From contig JBGAIO010000001.1 of assembly GCA_044225415.1 (NCBI GenBank), positions 7,875 through 71,874 on the forward strand: a stretch of 64,000 nucleotides of DNA, in the 5' to 3' direction. This DNA is from JALORV01 sp044225415 (GTDB lineage Bacteria > Pseudomonadota > Gammaproteobacteria > Burkholderiales > Burkholderiaceae_F). Both the position numbers and the translations under genes were made by a program. This document shows, piece by piece, positions 52,855-61,382 of the stretch (position 1 is its first letter; each line of letters opens with the position of its first letter). The notes under the pieces are model-generated. The model was not told where the DNA came from. It saw only the letters and a program-made list of their open reading frames with translations, and searched no databases.

Positions 52855-53313
52855 ATGATTGCGCTGATCCAGCGGGTGACGCGCGGCCGGGTGATGGTCG
52901 ACGGTGACGAGGTTGGCGCGATCGGCGCAGGGCTGCTCGCCCTGGTGTGCGCTGAACGCGGCGACGGCGCGGCCGAGGCCGACGCGCTGGTCGACAAGGT
53001 GCTGGGCTATCGTGTGTTCTCCGATGCCGACGGGAAGATGAATCTCAGCGTGCGCGATGTCGCCGGCGGCCTGCTGCTGGTGCCGCAGTTCACGCTGGCG
53101 GCGGACACGGCAAGCGGTACGCGGCCGAGTTTCAGTCCGGCGGCGCCGCCGGACACGGGGCGGGCGCTGTTCGAACGAAGCATCGAGTACGCACGCGCGC
53201 GGCACGCGCCGGTGGCGAGCGGTATCTTCGGCGCACACATGCAGGTGGAATTGATCAACGACGGGCCGGTCACGTTCTGGCTGCAAGTCCGTCCACGGGA
53301 GGCTCGTTCATGA
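52855..53313 (+). CDS. dtd: D-aminoacyl-tRNA deacylase
   Basis: Dtd hydrolyses D-Tyr-tRNA and other mischarged D-aminoacyl-tRNAs; neighbour of tyrS, a conserved pairing. Intact, 152 residues. MIALIQRVTRGRVMVDGDEV, LLLVPQFTLAADTASGTRPS with the active-site Thr/Ser region and INDGPVTFWLQ with the cross-subunit Gly-Pro motif are present. ATG 52855 is preferred over an in-frame ATG at 52834. It overlaps the next gene by four bases (ATGA). Confidence 0.95.
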   Translation: MIALIQRVTRGRVMVDGDEVGAIGAGLLALVCAERGDGAAEADALVDKVLGYRVFSDADGKMNLSVRDVAGGLLLVPQFTLAADTASGTRPSFSPAAPPDTGRALFERSIEYARARHAPVASGIFGAHMQVELINDGPVTFWLQVRPREARS

Positions 53314-53936
53314 AGATCTGGAGCGATTCGTTCACCAACGGCGGGACGATCCCGGGCGAGTTCGCGTTCTGCGTCATCGATGCCGCGCATCACGTCAAGC
53401 TGTCGGCGAACCGCAACCCGCATCTCGCCTGGGGCGACGTGCCGGCCGGCACGAAGTCCTTCGCGCTGATCTGCCACGACCCGGACGTGCCGAGCAAGCC
53501 CGACGACCTGTTCAAGGAAGACCGCGAGGTGCCGGCCACGCTGCCGCGCGTCGATTTTTTCCACTGGGCGCTGATCGACATGCCGCCGGCGATGCGGGCT
53601 GTCGAAGCGGGCAGTTATTCGAAGGAAGTGACGCCGCGCGGCAAGGCCGGGCCGGCCGCCGCCAATGGCACGCGGCAGGGCATCAACGACTACACGGGCT
53701 GGTTCGCCACCGACCACGACATGAGCGGCGACTATTTCGGCTACGACGGCCCATGCCCGCCGTGGAACGACGCGCTGCTGCACCACTACGCGTTCACGCT
53801 TTACGCGCTGTCGATCGATCGCGTACCGGTCGAGGGGAGGTTCACCGCGGCCGACGTGCGCGGCGCGATCGCCGGCCATGTGCTGGCCGAGGCGGCGATC
53901 ACCGGCACCTACACGCTGAATCCGCGGCTGGCGTGA
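53310..53936 (+). CDS. YbhB/YbcL (PEBP, Raf kinase inhibitor-like) protein
   Basis: A 208-residue phosphatidylethanolamine-binding-protein-like fold. MKIWSDSFTNGGTIPGEFAF, KSFALICHDPDVPSKPDDL (the conserved DPD anion-site motif), FFHWALIDMPPAMR, GYDGPCPPWNDALLHHYAFT (the GPxPP..H motif) and LAEAAITGTYTL are diagnostic. Bacterial members have no clear role. It overlaps dtd by ATGA and the phosphatase gene by GTGA, so three genes are coupled. Confidence 0.92.
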   Translation: MKIWSDSFTNGGTIPGEFAFCVIDAAHHVKLSANRNPHLAWGDVPAGTKSFALICHDPDVPSKPDDLFKEDREVPATLPRVDFFHWALIDMPPAMRAVEAGSYSKEVTPRGKAGPAAANGTRQGINDYTGWFATDHDMSGDYFGYDGPCPPWNDALLHHYAFTLYALSIDRVPVEGRFTAADVRGAIAGHVLAEAAITGTYTLNPRLA

Positions 53937-54586
53937 CTTCGAGCCCGTGCAACACGACGCTGCTGCTGATCCGGCACGGCGAGACCGCGTGGAACGCCGA
54001 GCACCGCATCCAGGGCTCGCTCGACGTTCCGCTGTCGGCCACCGGCATCCGGCAGGCCGCGCTGCTCGCCGAGCGTCTGCGCGACGAGCCGATCGCCGCG
54101 GTCTACAGCAGTGACCTCGCGCGCGCCGCGCTGACCGCCGGCCCGCTCGCCGAACGCGTCGGCTGCGCGCTGACGCTGGATGCGCGGCTGCGCGAGCGCT
54201 CCTTCGGCATCTTCGAAGGCCTGACGCTCGACGAGATCGCGATACGGCACACGACCGACTTCCACCGCTGGCGCGCCCGCGAGTTCGACTGGGCGATGGA
54301 CGGTGGCGAAAGCGCGCGCGCGCTGCTGGCGCGGCTGACCGGCGCGCTGACGCAGATCGTCGTCGCGCACGCGGGGCAGACCGTCGCGGTGGTTGCGCAC
54401 GGCGGCGTGCTCGACATCGTCTATCGCCAGGCACGCACGCTGGCCTGGGATGCGCCGCGCGAGCACCAGATGCTCAATGCCAGCATCAACCGCGTGCGCG
54501 CCGAGGCGCCGCCGCTGGCGCTGCGCATCGAGGAGTGGGGCGACGTCGCGCACCTCGAGCAAACGCGCGACGAATCGCTGACCTGA
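53933..54586 (+). CDS. Histidine phosphatase family protein (phosphoglycerate mutase-like)
   Basis: A 217-residue acid-phosphatase/phosphoglycerate-mutase fold. Catalytic His in LLIRHGETAWN (residue ~15), RIQGSLDVPLSATGIRQA, YSSDLARAALTAGPLAER, RLRERSFGIFEGLT and the second catalytic His in AVVAHGGVLDIVYRQ. Such enzymes dephosphorylate diverse metabolites; it is not the glycolytic mutase. Start GTG 53933 overlaps the previous TGA as GTGA. Confidence 0.92.
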   Translation: MTSSPCNTTLLLIRHGETAWNAEHRIQGSLDVPLSATGIRQAALLAERLRDEPIAAVYSSDLARAALTAGPLAERVGCALTLDARLRERSFGIFEGLTLDEIAIRHTTDFHRWRAREFDWAMDGGESARALLARLTGALTQIVVAHAGQTVAVVAHGGVLDIVYRQARTLAWDAPREHQMLNASINRVRAEAPPLALRIEEWGDVAHLEQTRDESLT

Positions 54587-54635
54587 GCCGGAGTCCGGCG
54601 CAGGGTGTGCAGCCGGGCCGTCTCCGCCGCGCTGG

Positions 54636-54641
54636 CATAAT
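54636..54641 (+). promoter_or_regulatory. -10 box of the glyA transcript
   Basis: CATAAT lies 18 bases before the first conserved base of the ZTP aptamer, the expected place for its promoter. No clear -35. Confidence 0.5.
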
Positions 54642-54658
54642 TTCGCCGCCATCCCGAT

Positions 54659-54733
54659 CCGCGTGACTGGCGAAGGGTGAGTACACCCGGGGAGCGCGGA
54701 GTCATCGCTGTGCAACGGCCGCTCGCCTGGGCA
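54659..54733 (+). promoter_or_regulatory. ZTP (pfl motif) riboswitch upstream of glyA
   Basis: All conserved blocks of the pfl/ZTP aptamer are present in order: GTGACTGGCG (54663-54672), CACCCGGGGAGC with its preceding GGGTG stem partner (54675-54695), a variable hairpin, and GCCGCTCGCCTGGGCA (54718-54733), which forms the pseudoknot with the CGGGGAGC block. It senses ZTP/ZMP, which accumulate when 10-formyl-tetrahydrofolate is low, and turns on glyA. Downstream a GCAAGTG..CACTTGC hairpin lacks a T-run, so control is probably at translation. Confidence 0.93.
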
Positions 54734-54797
54734 GATGGCAAGTGACGATCAACCACTTGCGCATTGCGCGCACACGTCGCGCACAGGAGGAGCCCGC

Positions 54798-56060
54798 ATG
54801 TTCAAGCGTTCGCAGTATTCCCTGGAATCGGTCGACCCCGAGGTCTACGCCGCCATCGCCGGCGAACATCGTCGCCAGGAAGAACACATCGAGCTGATCG
54901 CGTCGGAGAACTACGCCAGCCCCGCGGTGCTGGCCGCGCAGGGCTCGCAGCTCACCAACAAGTACGCCGAGGGCTATCCCGGCAAGCGCTACTACGGCGG
55001 TTGCGAGTACGTCGACGTGGCCGAGACGCTGGCCATCGACCGGCTGAAGGCGCTGTTCGGCTATCCGACCATCGACATCGCCGCCAACGTGCAGCCGCAC
55101 TCCGGCGCGCAGGCCAACGAGGCGGTGTTCCTCGCGCTGCTGAACCCCGGCGACACGATCATGGGCATGAGCCTCGCCGAGGGCGGGCACCTGACGCACG
55201 GCATGCCGCTCAACATCAGCGGCAAGTGGTTCAACGTGGTCAGCTACGGGCTGAACGACCGCGAGGAGATCGACTACGAAGCGCTGGAGAACCTCGCGCA
55301 CCAGAAGCGGCCGAAGCTGATCATCGCGGGCGCGTCCGCCTACGCGCTGAAGATCGATTTCGCGCGCATTGCGCAGGTCGCGCGCGACGTCGATGCGCAT
55401 TTCATGGTCGACATGGCGCACTACGCGGGCCTGATCGCCGCCGGCGTGTATCCGAGTCCGATCCCGCACGCCGACGTGGTGACGTCGACCACGCACAAGA
55501 CGCTGCGCGGTCCGCGCGGCGGGCTGATCATCATGAAGCCGGCGCTGGAAAAGGCCATCAACTCGGCGGTGTTCCCCGGCCTGCAGGGCGGGCCGCTGAT
55601 GCACGTCATCGCTGCCAAGGCCGTGGCCTTCAAGGAGGCGCTGGCGCCGGAGTTCAAGGCGTACCAGCAGCAGGTGATCGTCAACGCGCGCACGATGGCC
55701 GAGACGCTGGTCGAGTGCGGTCTGCGCATCGTGTCCGGCCGCACCGAGAGCCATCTGATGCTGGTCGACCTGCGCGCCAAGTCGATCACCGGCAAGGAAG
55801 CCGAGGCGGTGCTGGGCCAGGCGCACATCACCATCAACAAGAACGCGATCCCCAAGGACCCCGAGAAGCCGATGGTCACCAGCGGCATCCGCCTCGGGTC
55901 GCCGGCAATGACCACGCGCGGCTTCCGCGAGGCCGAGGCCAGGCAGACCGCGCACCTGATCGCCGACGTGCTCGACAACCCGCGCGATCCGGCCACGCTG
56001 GCGCGCGTGCGCGACGCGGTGGCGGCGCTGACGGCGCGCTTCCCGGTGTACGCGCCGTAG
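54798..56060 (+). CDS. glyA: Serine hydroxymethyltransferase
   Basis: GlyA converts serine and tetrahydrofolate to glycine and 5,10-methylene-THF, the main one-carbon source. Intact, 420 residues. IELIASENYASPAVLAAQGS, NKYAEGYPGKRYYGGCEYVD and the PLP lysine motif TSTTHKTLRGPRGG (near residue 230) are present. ATG 54798 has an AGGAGGAG site; an upstream in-frame ATG at 54735 falls in the riboswitch expression region and is rejected. Followed 12 bases later by nrdR, a conserved pair. Confidence 0.97.
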   Translation: MFKRSQYSLESVDPEVYAAIAGEHRRQEEHIELIASENYASPAVLAAQGSQLTNKYAEGYPGKRYYGGCEYVDVAETLAIDRLKALFGYPTIDIAANVQPHSGAQANEAVFLALLNPGDTIMGMSLAEGGHLTHGMPLNISGKWFNVVSYGLNDREEIDYEALENLAHQKRPKLIIAGASAYALKIDFARIAQVARDVDAHFMVDMAHYAGLIAAGVYPSPIPHADVVTSTTHKTLRGPRGGLIIMKPALEKAINSAVFPGLQGGPLMHVIAAKAVAFKEALAPEFKAYQQQVIVNARTMAETLVECGLRIVSGRTESHLMLVDLRAKSITGKEAEAVLGQAHITINKNAIPKDPEKPMVTSGIRLGSPAMTTRGFREAEARQTAHLIADVLDNPRDPATLARVRDAVAALTARFPVYAP

Positions 56061-56072
56061 CCTGACGCCGCC

Positions 56073-56576
56073 ATGCGCTGCCCCTTCTGCCAGAACGCCG
56101 ACACGCAGGTCATCGACTCGCGCGCGTCCGACGAGGGCGCGACCATCCGGCGGCGGCGCAAGTGCCTGGGTTGCGACAAGCGCTTCACCACCTACGAGCG
56201 CGTCGAGCTGGCGATGCCCACCATCATCAAGCGCGGCGGCGGGCGCGCCGACTACGACCGCGACAAGCTGCGCGCGTCGATGGCGCTGTCGCTGCGCAAG
56301 CGACCCGTGTCGCGCGAAGCGGTCGACGACGCCATCGCGCGCATCGAGGACAAACTCCTGTCGTCGGCGCAGCGCGAGGTGAAGAGCGAAAGCCTCGGCG
56401 AACTCGTCATGCGCGAACTGAAGCGTCTCGACAAGGTGGCCTACATCCGCTTCGCGTCGGTGTACCGCAGCTTCGAGGACGTGGCCGAGTTCGCCGAGGT
56501 GGTGAAGGAAGTGCGGCCCGCGAAGCGCGGCACCCGCGGTGGCGCGGTTCGGCGTCGCGCCACGCGCGGCGGCTGA
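56073..56576 (+). CDS. nrdR: Transcriptional repressor NrdR
   Basis: NrdR represses ribonucleotide reductase genes according to the ATP/dATP balance. Intact, 167 residues. Zinc ribbon CPFC...CLGC (residues 3-6 and 31-34), and an ATP-cone domain beginning PTIIKRGGGRADYDRDKLRA. The C-terminus has a basic extension (RPAKRGTRGGAVRRRATRGG) not seen in E. coli. Co-transcribed with glyA, as in many Betaproteobacteria. Confidence 0.97.
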   Translation: MRCPFCQNADTQVIDSRASDEGATIRRRRKCLGCDKRFTTYERVELAMPTIIKRGGGRADYDRDKLRASMALSLRKRPVSREAVDDAIARIEDKLLSSAQREVKSESLGELVMRELKRLDKVAYIRFASVYRSFEDVAEFAEVVKEVRPAKRGTRGGAVRRRATRGG

Positions 56577-56586
56577 CCTCTGCAGC

Positions 56587-56612
56587 GTTGCTCCCGGCGC
56601 AGGCCGGGTCGG
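56587..56612 (+). repeat. REP-like palindrome, copy 4
   Basis: GTTGCTCCCGGCGCAGGCCG continues GGTCGG; the stem is the same as copy 1 (CCCGGC / GCCGGG). Confidence 0.7.
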
Positions 56613-56623
56613 CCGCATCCCGC

Positions 56624-56651
56624 TGTCATCCCCGCGAAAGCGGGGATCCAT
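56624..56651 (+). repeat. REP-like palindrome, copy 5
   Basis: TGTCATCCCCGCGAAAGCGG continues GGATCCA, an almost exact relative of copy 2, followed by six T. The stem CCCCGC / GCGGGG with a T-run can also act as a terminator for the glyA-nrdR transcript. Confidence 0.8.
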
Positions 56652-56773
56652 TTTTTCTTCGCCGCGCGCGCCCCTTGAATCCGCCGCATCCATCCCGAAT
56701 TGATCCCTGTCAGAGGGAGCCGGTCCAGCGCCGACCCTCGCACACCCGCTCAGGAACAGTTCAGGAGATGACG

Positions 56774-57220
56774 ATGAGCCCGATTTCCGTACGTCGCGTC
56801 GACCCGTTCGGGTCGCTGGTGGACGATGTGTTCAGTGATTTCTTCCAGCGCGCCACCGGCGTTGCACCGGCGCGCAATGCCGATGTGCCCGCAGTCGCCC
56901 GCGCCCGCATGGACGTGGTCGACAAGGGCAACGCGTTCGAAGTCAAGGTCGACCTGCCCGGCGTGGCCAAGGACGACATCAACGTGACGGTCGAAGGCGC
57001 GCACGTGGCGCTGCAGGCAGAGACGCGCAAGCAGAGCGAGACGAAGGACGGCGAACGCGTGCTGCACAGCGAGCGGTCGATCACGTCGTATGCGCGCAGC
57101 TTCGAGCTGCCCTGCGAAGTGACCGAGGACGGCGCCGACGCCGGCTTCGAGAACGGCGTGCTGACGCTGACACTGCCGAAGCGCGTCGCGGCCACCAGCA
57201 AGCGGCTGTCGATCCGCTGA
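56774..57220 (+). CDS. Small heat shock protein (Hsp20/alpha-crystallin)
   Basis: A 148-residue Hsp20 chaperone. N-terminus MSPISVRRVDPFGSLVDDVF; the crystallin domain has EVKVDLPGVAKDDINVTVEG, ERSITSYARSFELPCEV and the C-terminal signature FENGVLTLTLPKRV. Such proteins hold unfolded proteins during heat or oxidative stress. ATG 56774 is chosen because the AGGAG site ends six bases before it; ATG 56768 would be too close. It stands alone. Confidence 0.93.
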   Translation: MSPISVRRVDPFGSLVDDVFSDFFQRATGVAPARNADVPAVARARMDVVDKGNAFEVKVDLPGVAKDDINVTVEGAHVALQAETRKQSETKDGERVLHSERSITSYARSFELPCEVTEDGADAGFENGVLTLTLPKRVAATSKRLSIR

Positions 57221-57314
57221 CCGGTCGGTGCGGCGATCGTCTCGCGCGATCGCCGGACCGGCCGCCGGCGCCGGCGCAGTTCATCCGCGCCGGCGCTTCC
57301 GCATGGCGGGTCCG

Positions 57315-57320
57315 TAGAAT
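57315..57320 (+). promoter_or_regulatory. Candidate -10 box of the mechanosensitive channel gene
   Basis: TAGAAT ends seven bases before ATG 57328, so the transcript would be leaderless; no ribosome-binding sequence is present. Confidence 0.45.
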
Positions 57321-57327
57321 CCGCGGT

Positions 57328-59670
57328 ATGTCCAAGCTGCCGCGAGTGCTGGCACCTTCCGCGCTATGTGCCGTACTACTGATGGCGGCCGCCGCGGCCG
57401 TATCGGCCAAGCTGCCATCGACGCTGCGCGCGCTGACGCAGAAGCCGTCCGCGGAGGCTGCGCCGGCGACCCCCGAGCCACACGCGGACTCCGCGGCCGA
57501 ACGGCTGGCGCAGGCGGAACTCGCGGCGCGCGACGAGCAGGCCGGACGCCGGCCGGTGCCGCCCGGTGCCACGCCGACGCAGATCGTCGAGATCGGCACG
57601 CTGTTGCGGCGTATCGCCGCTCTGCTGCAGGCGCAGGTCGACGTCGAAGGCGAGATCGCCGCGGCGAAAGGGGTCCGCGAGGACGCCGAACGCGCCAGCG
57701 CGACGTGGCACCGCTTCGACGACCCTGGCCCCTATTCGGTGGCGCAGCTCGATCCCCTGTTCGACGAAGTGGATGCCGAGCGCACTCGGCTGCGGACGCT
57801 GCAGTCGGTCGGCAAGCTCGGGGCCGCCGAACTCGAGCGGTTCGAGCTGTCCTACAAGGAACTGCAGGCCGAACAGCGGCTGGCCTTCGAGCGCGCCGCG
57901 ACCGAGCCCGCCGCGCTCGACGTTGCGCAACTGCGCACGCAGCGCTCCGGTGAGGTCATCGAACTGGTGCGCCTGCAGGCGCAGCTCAACCGGGAACTGG
58001 AACAGACATCGCGGGCGCGGGTTTCCCTGCTGGAGAAGCAGATCTCGGCGGTGCGCGCCAACTTCCGCTTCGATGCGGCGGACCTGCAGCGGGAAGTCGG
58101 CGCGATCCAGGCGAGGGCGGGCACGCTCGATCGCCGCATCGAGGATACGACCAGGGCGCGGACGGCCGCCAACGCCGAGCGGGACGCTGCGCGCGCGCAG
58201 CTCGACGCGCTGCCGCCGTCCGGCAATCCCGCCGAACAGCAGCGGCGGGAACTCGCCGAGACGCGATTGCGCGCTGCCAACGTGACGCTCGACGCGCTGC
58301 GCGCGCAGTACAGCGCACTCAACGCATTGCGCGGTGTCGCACCGGTGGCCGTAGCGCTGTGGAACCAGCGCTACGAAGCCGCCACGCACCAGTCCGAAGG
58401 ACACGGCAAGCGTGTCGACGCACTCGAAGGGGCGCTGTCCCGCATGCAGGTGCTGCACTCATACGCCAGCGACCTCGCGCTGCTCGCGGACACCTCGCTG
58501 CAGGAGCAGCAGGCCCGGGTCGACCGGCTGCCTGCCGATTCGCCGGCGCGGCGCTATGAACTGGCCGCGCTGGCCAGCGTGCGGACGGCGCGCGAAGCCG
58601 TGGGCGAACTGCAGATGTCGTCGCGCAAGGTCCGGACCGCATCGGACCACTGGATCAGCGAACTGAAACTGCGTGAAGAACAACGGCCCGCCAGCGAGCG
58701 GCTCGGCGACGCCTGGTTGCAGACGAAGGACGCGGCCCGCTCCGTCTGGGACTTCGAACTGTTCGCGGTCGAGGACACCATCGTGATCGGCGGCCGGCCG
58801 ACCACGGTGGAACGCGCGGTCACCATCGGCAAGAGCGTCGGCGCCCTGCTGATCTTCGTCGTCGGCTACGCCATCGCCGGCGCGCTGACGCGGCGCGCGC
58901 AGCGCGTGCTGGTGCAGAAGATGCGGATGACGGTGAGCCAGTCCAAGGTGCTGGGCCGCTGGATCATGATCGTCGTGGGCTTCGTGCTGCTGGTCATCAC
59001 GCTGAACCTCGCGCGCATTCCTCTGACGGTATTCGCCTTCCTCGGCGGCGCGCTGGCGATCGGTGTGGGCTTCGGCATGCAGACGCTGCTGAAGAACCTG
59101 ATCAGCGGCATCATGGTGCTGATGGAGCGCAAGGTGCGTGTCGGCGACGTCGTCGAGGTCGGCGGCGTGCAGGGCGTGGTGACTGCCGTCGACGTGCGCT
59201 CGACGACCCTGCGGCAGTCCGACGGCATCGAGACGATGGTGCCGAACGCGCTGCTGCTCGAGCAGCAGGTGACGAACTGGACGGGCGAATCGCCGACGAT
59301 GCGGCGCGCGGTGAAGATCAGCGTGCCCTACGGCTCGCCGGTGCGGCAGGTCGCGGACGTGATGCAGGCCACTGCGACCGAGCACGGCCTCGTGATGAAG
59401 GACCCGCCGCCGCAGGTGATCTTCGCGGAGTTCGGCGACTCGGCGCTGCAGTTCGTGCTGTATTTCTGGATCGACATTTCCAAGTACAGCGGCATGCAGG
59501 TACAGAGCGACCTGCGCTTCATGCTCGAAAAGCGGCTGGGCGACGCCGGCATCCCGATCACGTCGCCGCGCGACGTGCGCGTCACCGGGTTGCCGCCGCT
59601 GCGCGTCGACGGCGACGGCGCGATCGTGGTCGGCGCGCCGCCTGCGAGCCCGCCGGCGGAAGGCAACTGA
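57328..59670 (+). CDS. Large MscS-type mechanosensitive channel with periplasmic coiled coil
   Basis: Intact 780-residue channel of the MscK/YbdG class. Signal peptide MSKLPRVLAPSALCAVLLMA; a long Gln/Arg/Glu-rich coiled coil about residues 80-420 (ELEQTSRARVSLLEKQISAV, DAADLQREVGAIQARAGTLD); then three membrane segments (VGALLIFVVGYAIAGALT, IMIVVGFVLLVITLNL, AFLGGALAIGVGFGMQTLL) and the MscS pore/beta domain (NLISGIMVLMERKVRVGDVV, ALLLEQQVTNWTG, VQSDLRFMLEKRLGDAGI). It relieves osmotic pressure. Its last base overlaps the ribD ATG (TGATG). Confidence 0.92.
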   Translation: MSKLPRVLAPSALCAVLLMAAAAAVSAKLPSTLRALTQKPSAEAAPATPEPHADSAAERLAQAELAARDEQAGRRPVPPGATPTQIVEIGTLLRRIAALLQAQVDVEGEIAAAKGVREDAERASATWHRFDDPGPYSVAQLDPLFDEVDAERTRLRTLQSVGKLGAAELERFELSYKELQAEQRLAFERAATEPAALDVAQLRTQRSGEVIELVRLQAQLNRELEQTSRARVSLLEKQISAVRANFRFDAADLQREVGAIQARAGTLDRRIEDTTRARTAANAERDAARAQLDALPPSGNPAEQQRRELAETRLRAANVTLDALRAQYSALNALRGVAPVAVALWNQRYEAATHQSEGHGKRVDALEGALSRMQVLHSYASDLALLADTSLQEQQARVDRLPADSPARRYELAALASVRTAREAVGELQMSSRKVRTASDHWISELKLREEQRPASERLGDAWLQTKDAARSVWDFELFAVEDTIVIGGRPTTVERAVTIGKSVGALLIFVVGYAIAGALTRRAQRVLVQKMRMTVSQSKVLGRWIMIVVGFVLLVITLNLARIPLTVFAFLGGALAIGVGFGMQTLLKNLISGIMVLMERKVRVGDVVEVGGVQGVVTAVDVRSTTLRQSDGIETMVPNALLLEQQVTNWTGESPTMRRAVKISVPYGSPVRQVADVMQATATEHGLVMKDPPPQVIFAEFGDSALQFVLYFWIDISKYSGMQVQSDLRFMLEKRLGDAGIPITSPRDVRVTGLPPLRVDGDGAIVVGAPPASPPAEGN

Positions 59671-60758
59671 TGTACAGCGAAGCCGACCATGGATTCATGC
59701 AGCGCGCGCTGCAGCTCGCCGAGCGTGCGCTGTACGACGCGGCCCCGAATCCGCGAGTCGGCTGCGTCATCGTGCGCGACGGCCGCGTCATCGGCGAAGG
59801 CTGGACGCAGGCGCCGGGCTCCAACCATGCCGAGATCGAAGCGCTGCTCGACGCGCGCCGCGCCGGCCACGACGTGCGTGGCTCGACCGTCTACGTGTCA
59901 CTCGAACCGTGCAGCCACTTCGGCCGCACGCCGCCCTGCGCGACTGCGCTGATCGAGGCCCATCCGGCGCGCGTCATCGCCGCGGTCGAGGACCCGAACC
60001 CGCTGGTGGCCGGCAAGGGGCTGGCGATGCTGCGCGACAGCGGCATCGACGTGCGCTGCGGTCTGCTGGCGCAGGAAGCGACCGACCTCAACGTCGGTTT
60101 CTTCTCGCGCATGCAGCGCGGCCGGCCTGGGTGCGGCTGAAGATCGCCGCCAGTCTCGACGGCAAGACCGCGCTCGAAACGGAGTGTCGCGGTGGCTGAC
60201 CTCGGAGGATCGCGCCGCGACGGCCACGCCTGGCGCGCGCGCGCTGCGCGGTGCTGACGCGCCGGCACGGTGCGCGCCCATCCGCAGATGAACGTGCGCA
60301 TGGTGGACACGCCGCGCCAGCCGCTGCGCGTGCTGGTCGACAGCCGGCTCGAGGTGTCGGCCGACGCACGCATCTATGACGGCGGCAACGTGCTGGTGGC
60401 CGCCGCGGGCGACGAGGCCGGCCGTGCGGCGCTGCTGCGCGAGCGCGGTGCCGACGTCGTGTTCCTGCCCGACGAGCGCGGCAAGGTGGACCTGGTCGCG
60501 CTGCTGCGCGAGCTGGCCCGCCGGCAGGTCAACGAAGTGCATGTCGAGGCCGGCTTCAAGCTGAACGGTTCGCTGGTGCGCGCCGGCGTCGTCGACGAAC
60601 TGCTGGTGTACCTGGCGCCGTTGCTGCTCGGCGAGGCGCAGGGCATGGTTCATCTGCCGGCGTTGTCGGACCTCGGTCAGGCGCAGCGGCTGCGGTTCGG
60701 CGAAGTGGCCGCCGTCGGCGACGACGTGCGTATCCGCGCGAAGCTCATCCAGGGTTGA
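59670..60758 (+). CDS. ribD: Bifunctional deaminase/reductase RibD (frame-broken)
   Basis: Riboflavin synthesis: deamination and reduction of the pyrimidine intermediate; about 360 residues. N-terminal deaminase zinc motif SNHAEIEAL (HAE) with PCSHFGRTPPC (PCxxxxxxPPC) at residues ~50 and 79-89, intact. The reductase domain starts VRLKIAASLDGKTALETECR and is broken by indels near 60128, 60188 and 60240-60275; its end PQMNVRMVDTPRQPLRVLVD, EVHVEAGFKLNGSLVRAG and LGEAQGMVHL is clean. Riboflavin operon follows. Confidence 0.92.
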
Positions 60759-60766
60759 GGGAGACG

Positions 60767-61375
60767 ATGTTCACGGGACTGGTGCAGGGCGTCGCGCGCA
60801 TCGAGCGCGTACAGCCGATCGAAGGCGGCCGCGGCGTGCAGATCTGGGTCGATGCGCGCGACGTGGCGGGTTTCACGGCGCGGGCCGGCGATTCGATCGC
60901 GTTGAACGGCGCGTGCATGACGGCGACGAAGGTCGACGGCGTGCGCTTCAGCGCCGACGTGTCCGCGGAGAGCCTCGCGCGCACTGCGGGGCTGGACGCG
61001 CCGGGCACGATCAACGTCGAGACCTCGATGCGCCTGGGCGATGCGATCGGCGGCCATCTGGTGTCGGGCCACGTCGATGGCGTCGGGACCGTGCTGCGCA
61101 TGACGCCGGTGGGCGAGTCGCGCGAACTCGTGATTGCCGCGCCGCGCGCGCTGGCGAAGTACCTCGCGGTCAAAGGGTCGGTCGCCGTCGCCGGCGTGAG
61201 CCTGACTGTCAATCGCGTCACCGACATGACGGACGCCTGCGAGCTGTCGCTGAACATCATTCCGCACACGCTCGCGCACACCACGCTCGGCCAGCTCGGA
61301 CCGGGCGCGCGCGTGAACCTCGAAGTGGACATGATCGCGCGCTACGTCGAGCGCATGCTGCCGGCAGCGGGCTGA
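60767..61375 (+). CDS. ribE: Riboflavin synthase alpha subunit
   Basis: Trimeric enzyme that dismutates two lumazine molecules to riboflavin. Intact, 202 residues, with two tandem lumazine-binding domains: MFTGLVQGVARIERV..SIALNGACMTATKV and LGDAIGGHLVSGHVDGVGTV..KGSVAVAGVSLTVNRV..MIARYVERML. ATG 60767 with GGGAGAC site; an upstream in-frame ATG at 60755 is inside the ribD stop region. Eight bases after ribD. Confidence 0.96.
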   Translation: MFTGLVQGVARIERVQPIEGGRGVQIWVDARDVAGFTARAGDSIALNGACMTATKVDGVRFSADVSAESLARTAGLDAPGTINVETSMRLGDAIGGHLVSGHVDGVGTVLRMTPVGESRELVIAAPRALAKYLAVKGSVAVAGVSLTVNRVTDMTDACELSLNIIPHTLAHTTLGQLGPGARVNLEVDMIARYVERMLPAAG

Positions 61376-61382
61376 AGCGCCA

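Noticed and set aside
54735..54797. A longer GlyA starting at ATG 54735
   Set aside because: This would place coding sequence in the riboswitch expression region, and the AGGAGG site points to ATG 54798.
54702..56693. A 663-codon minus-strand frame opposite glyA-nrdR
   Set aside because: Antisense of glyA and nrdR; crosses the riboswitch and repeats.
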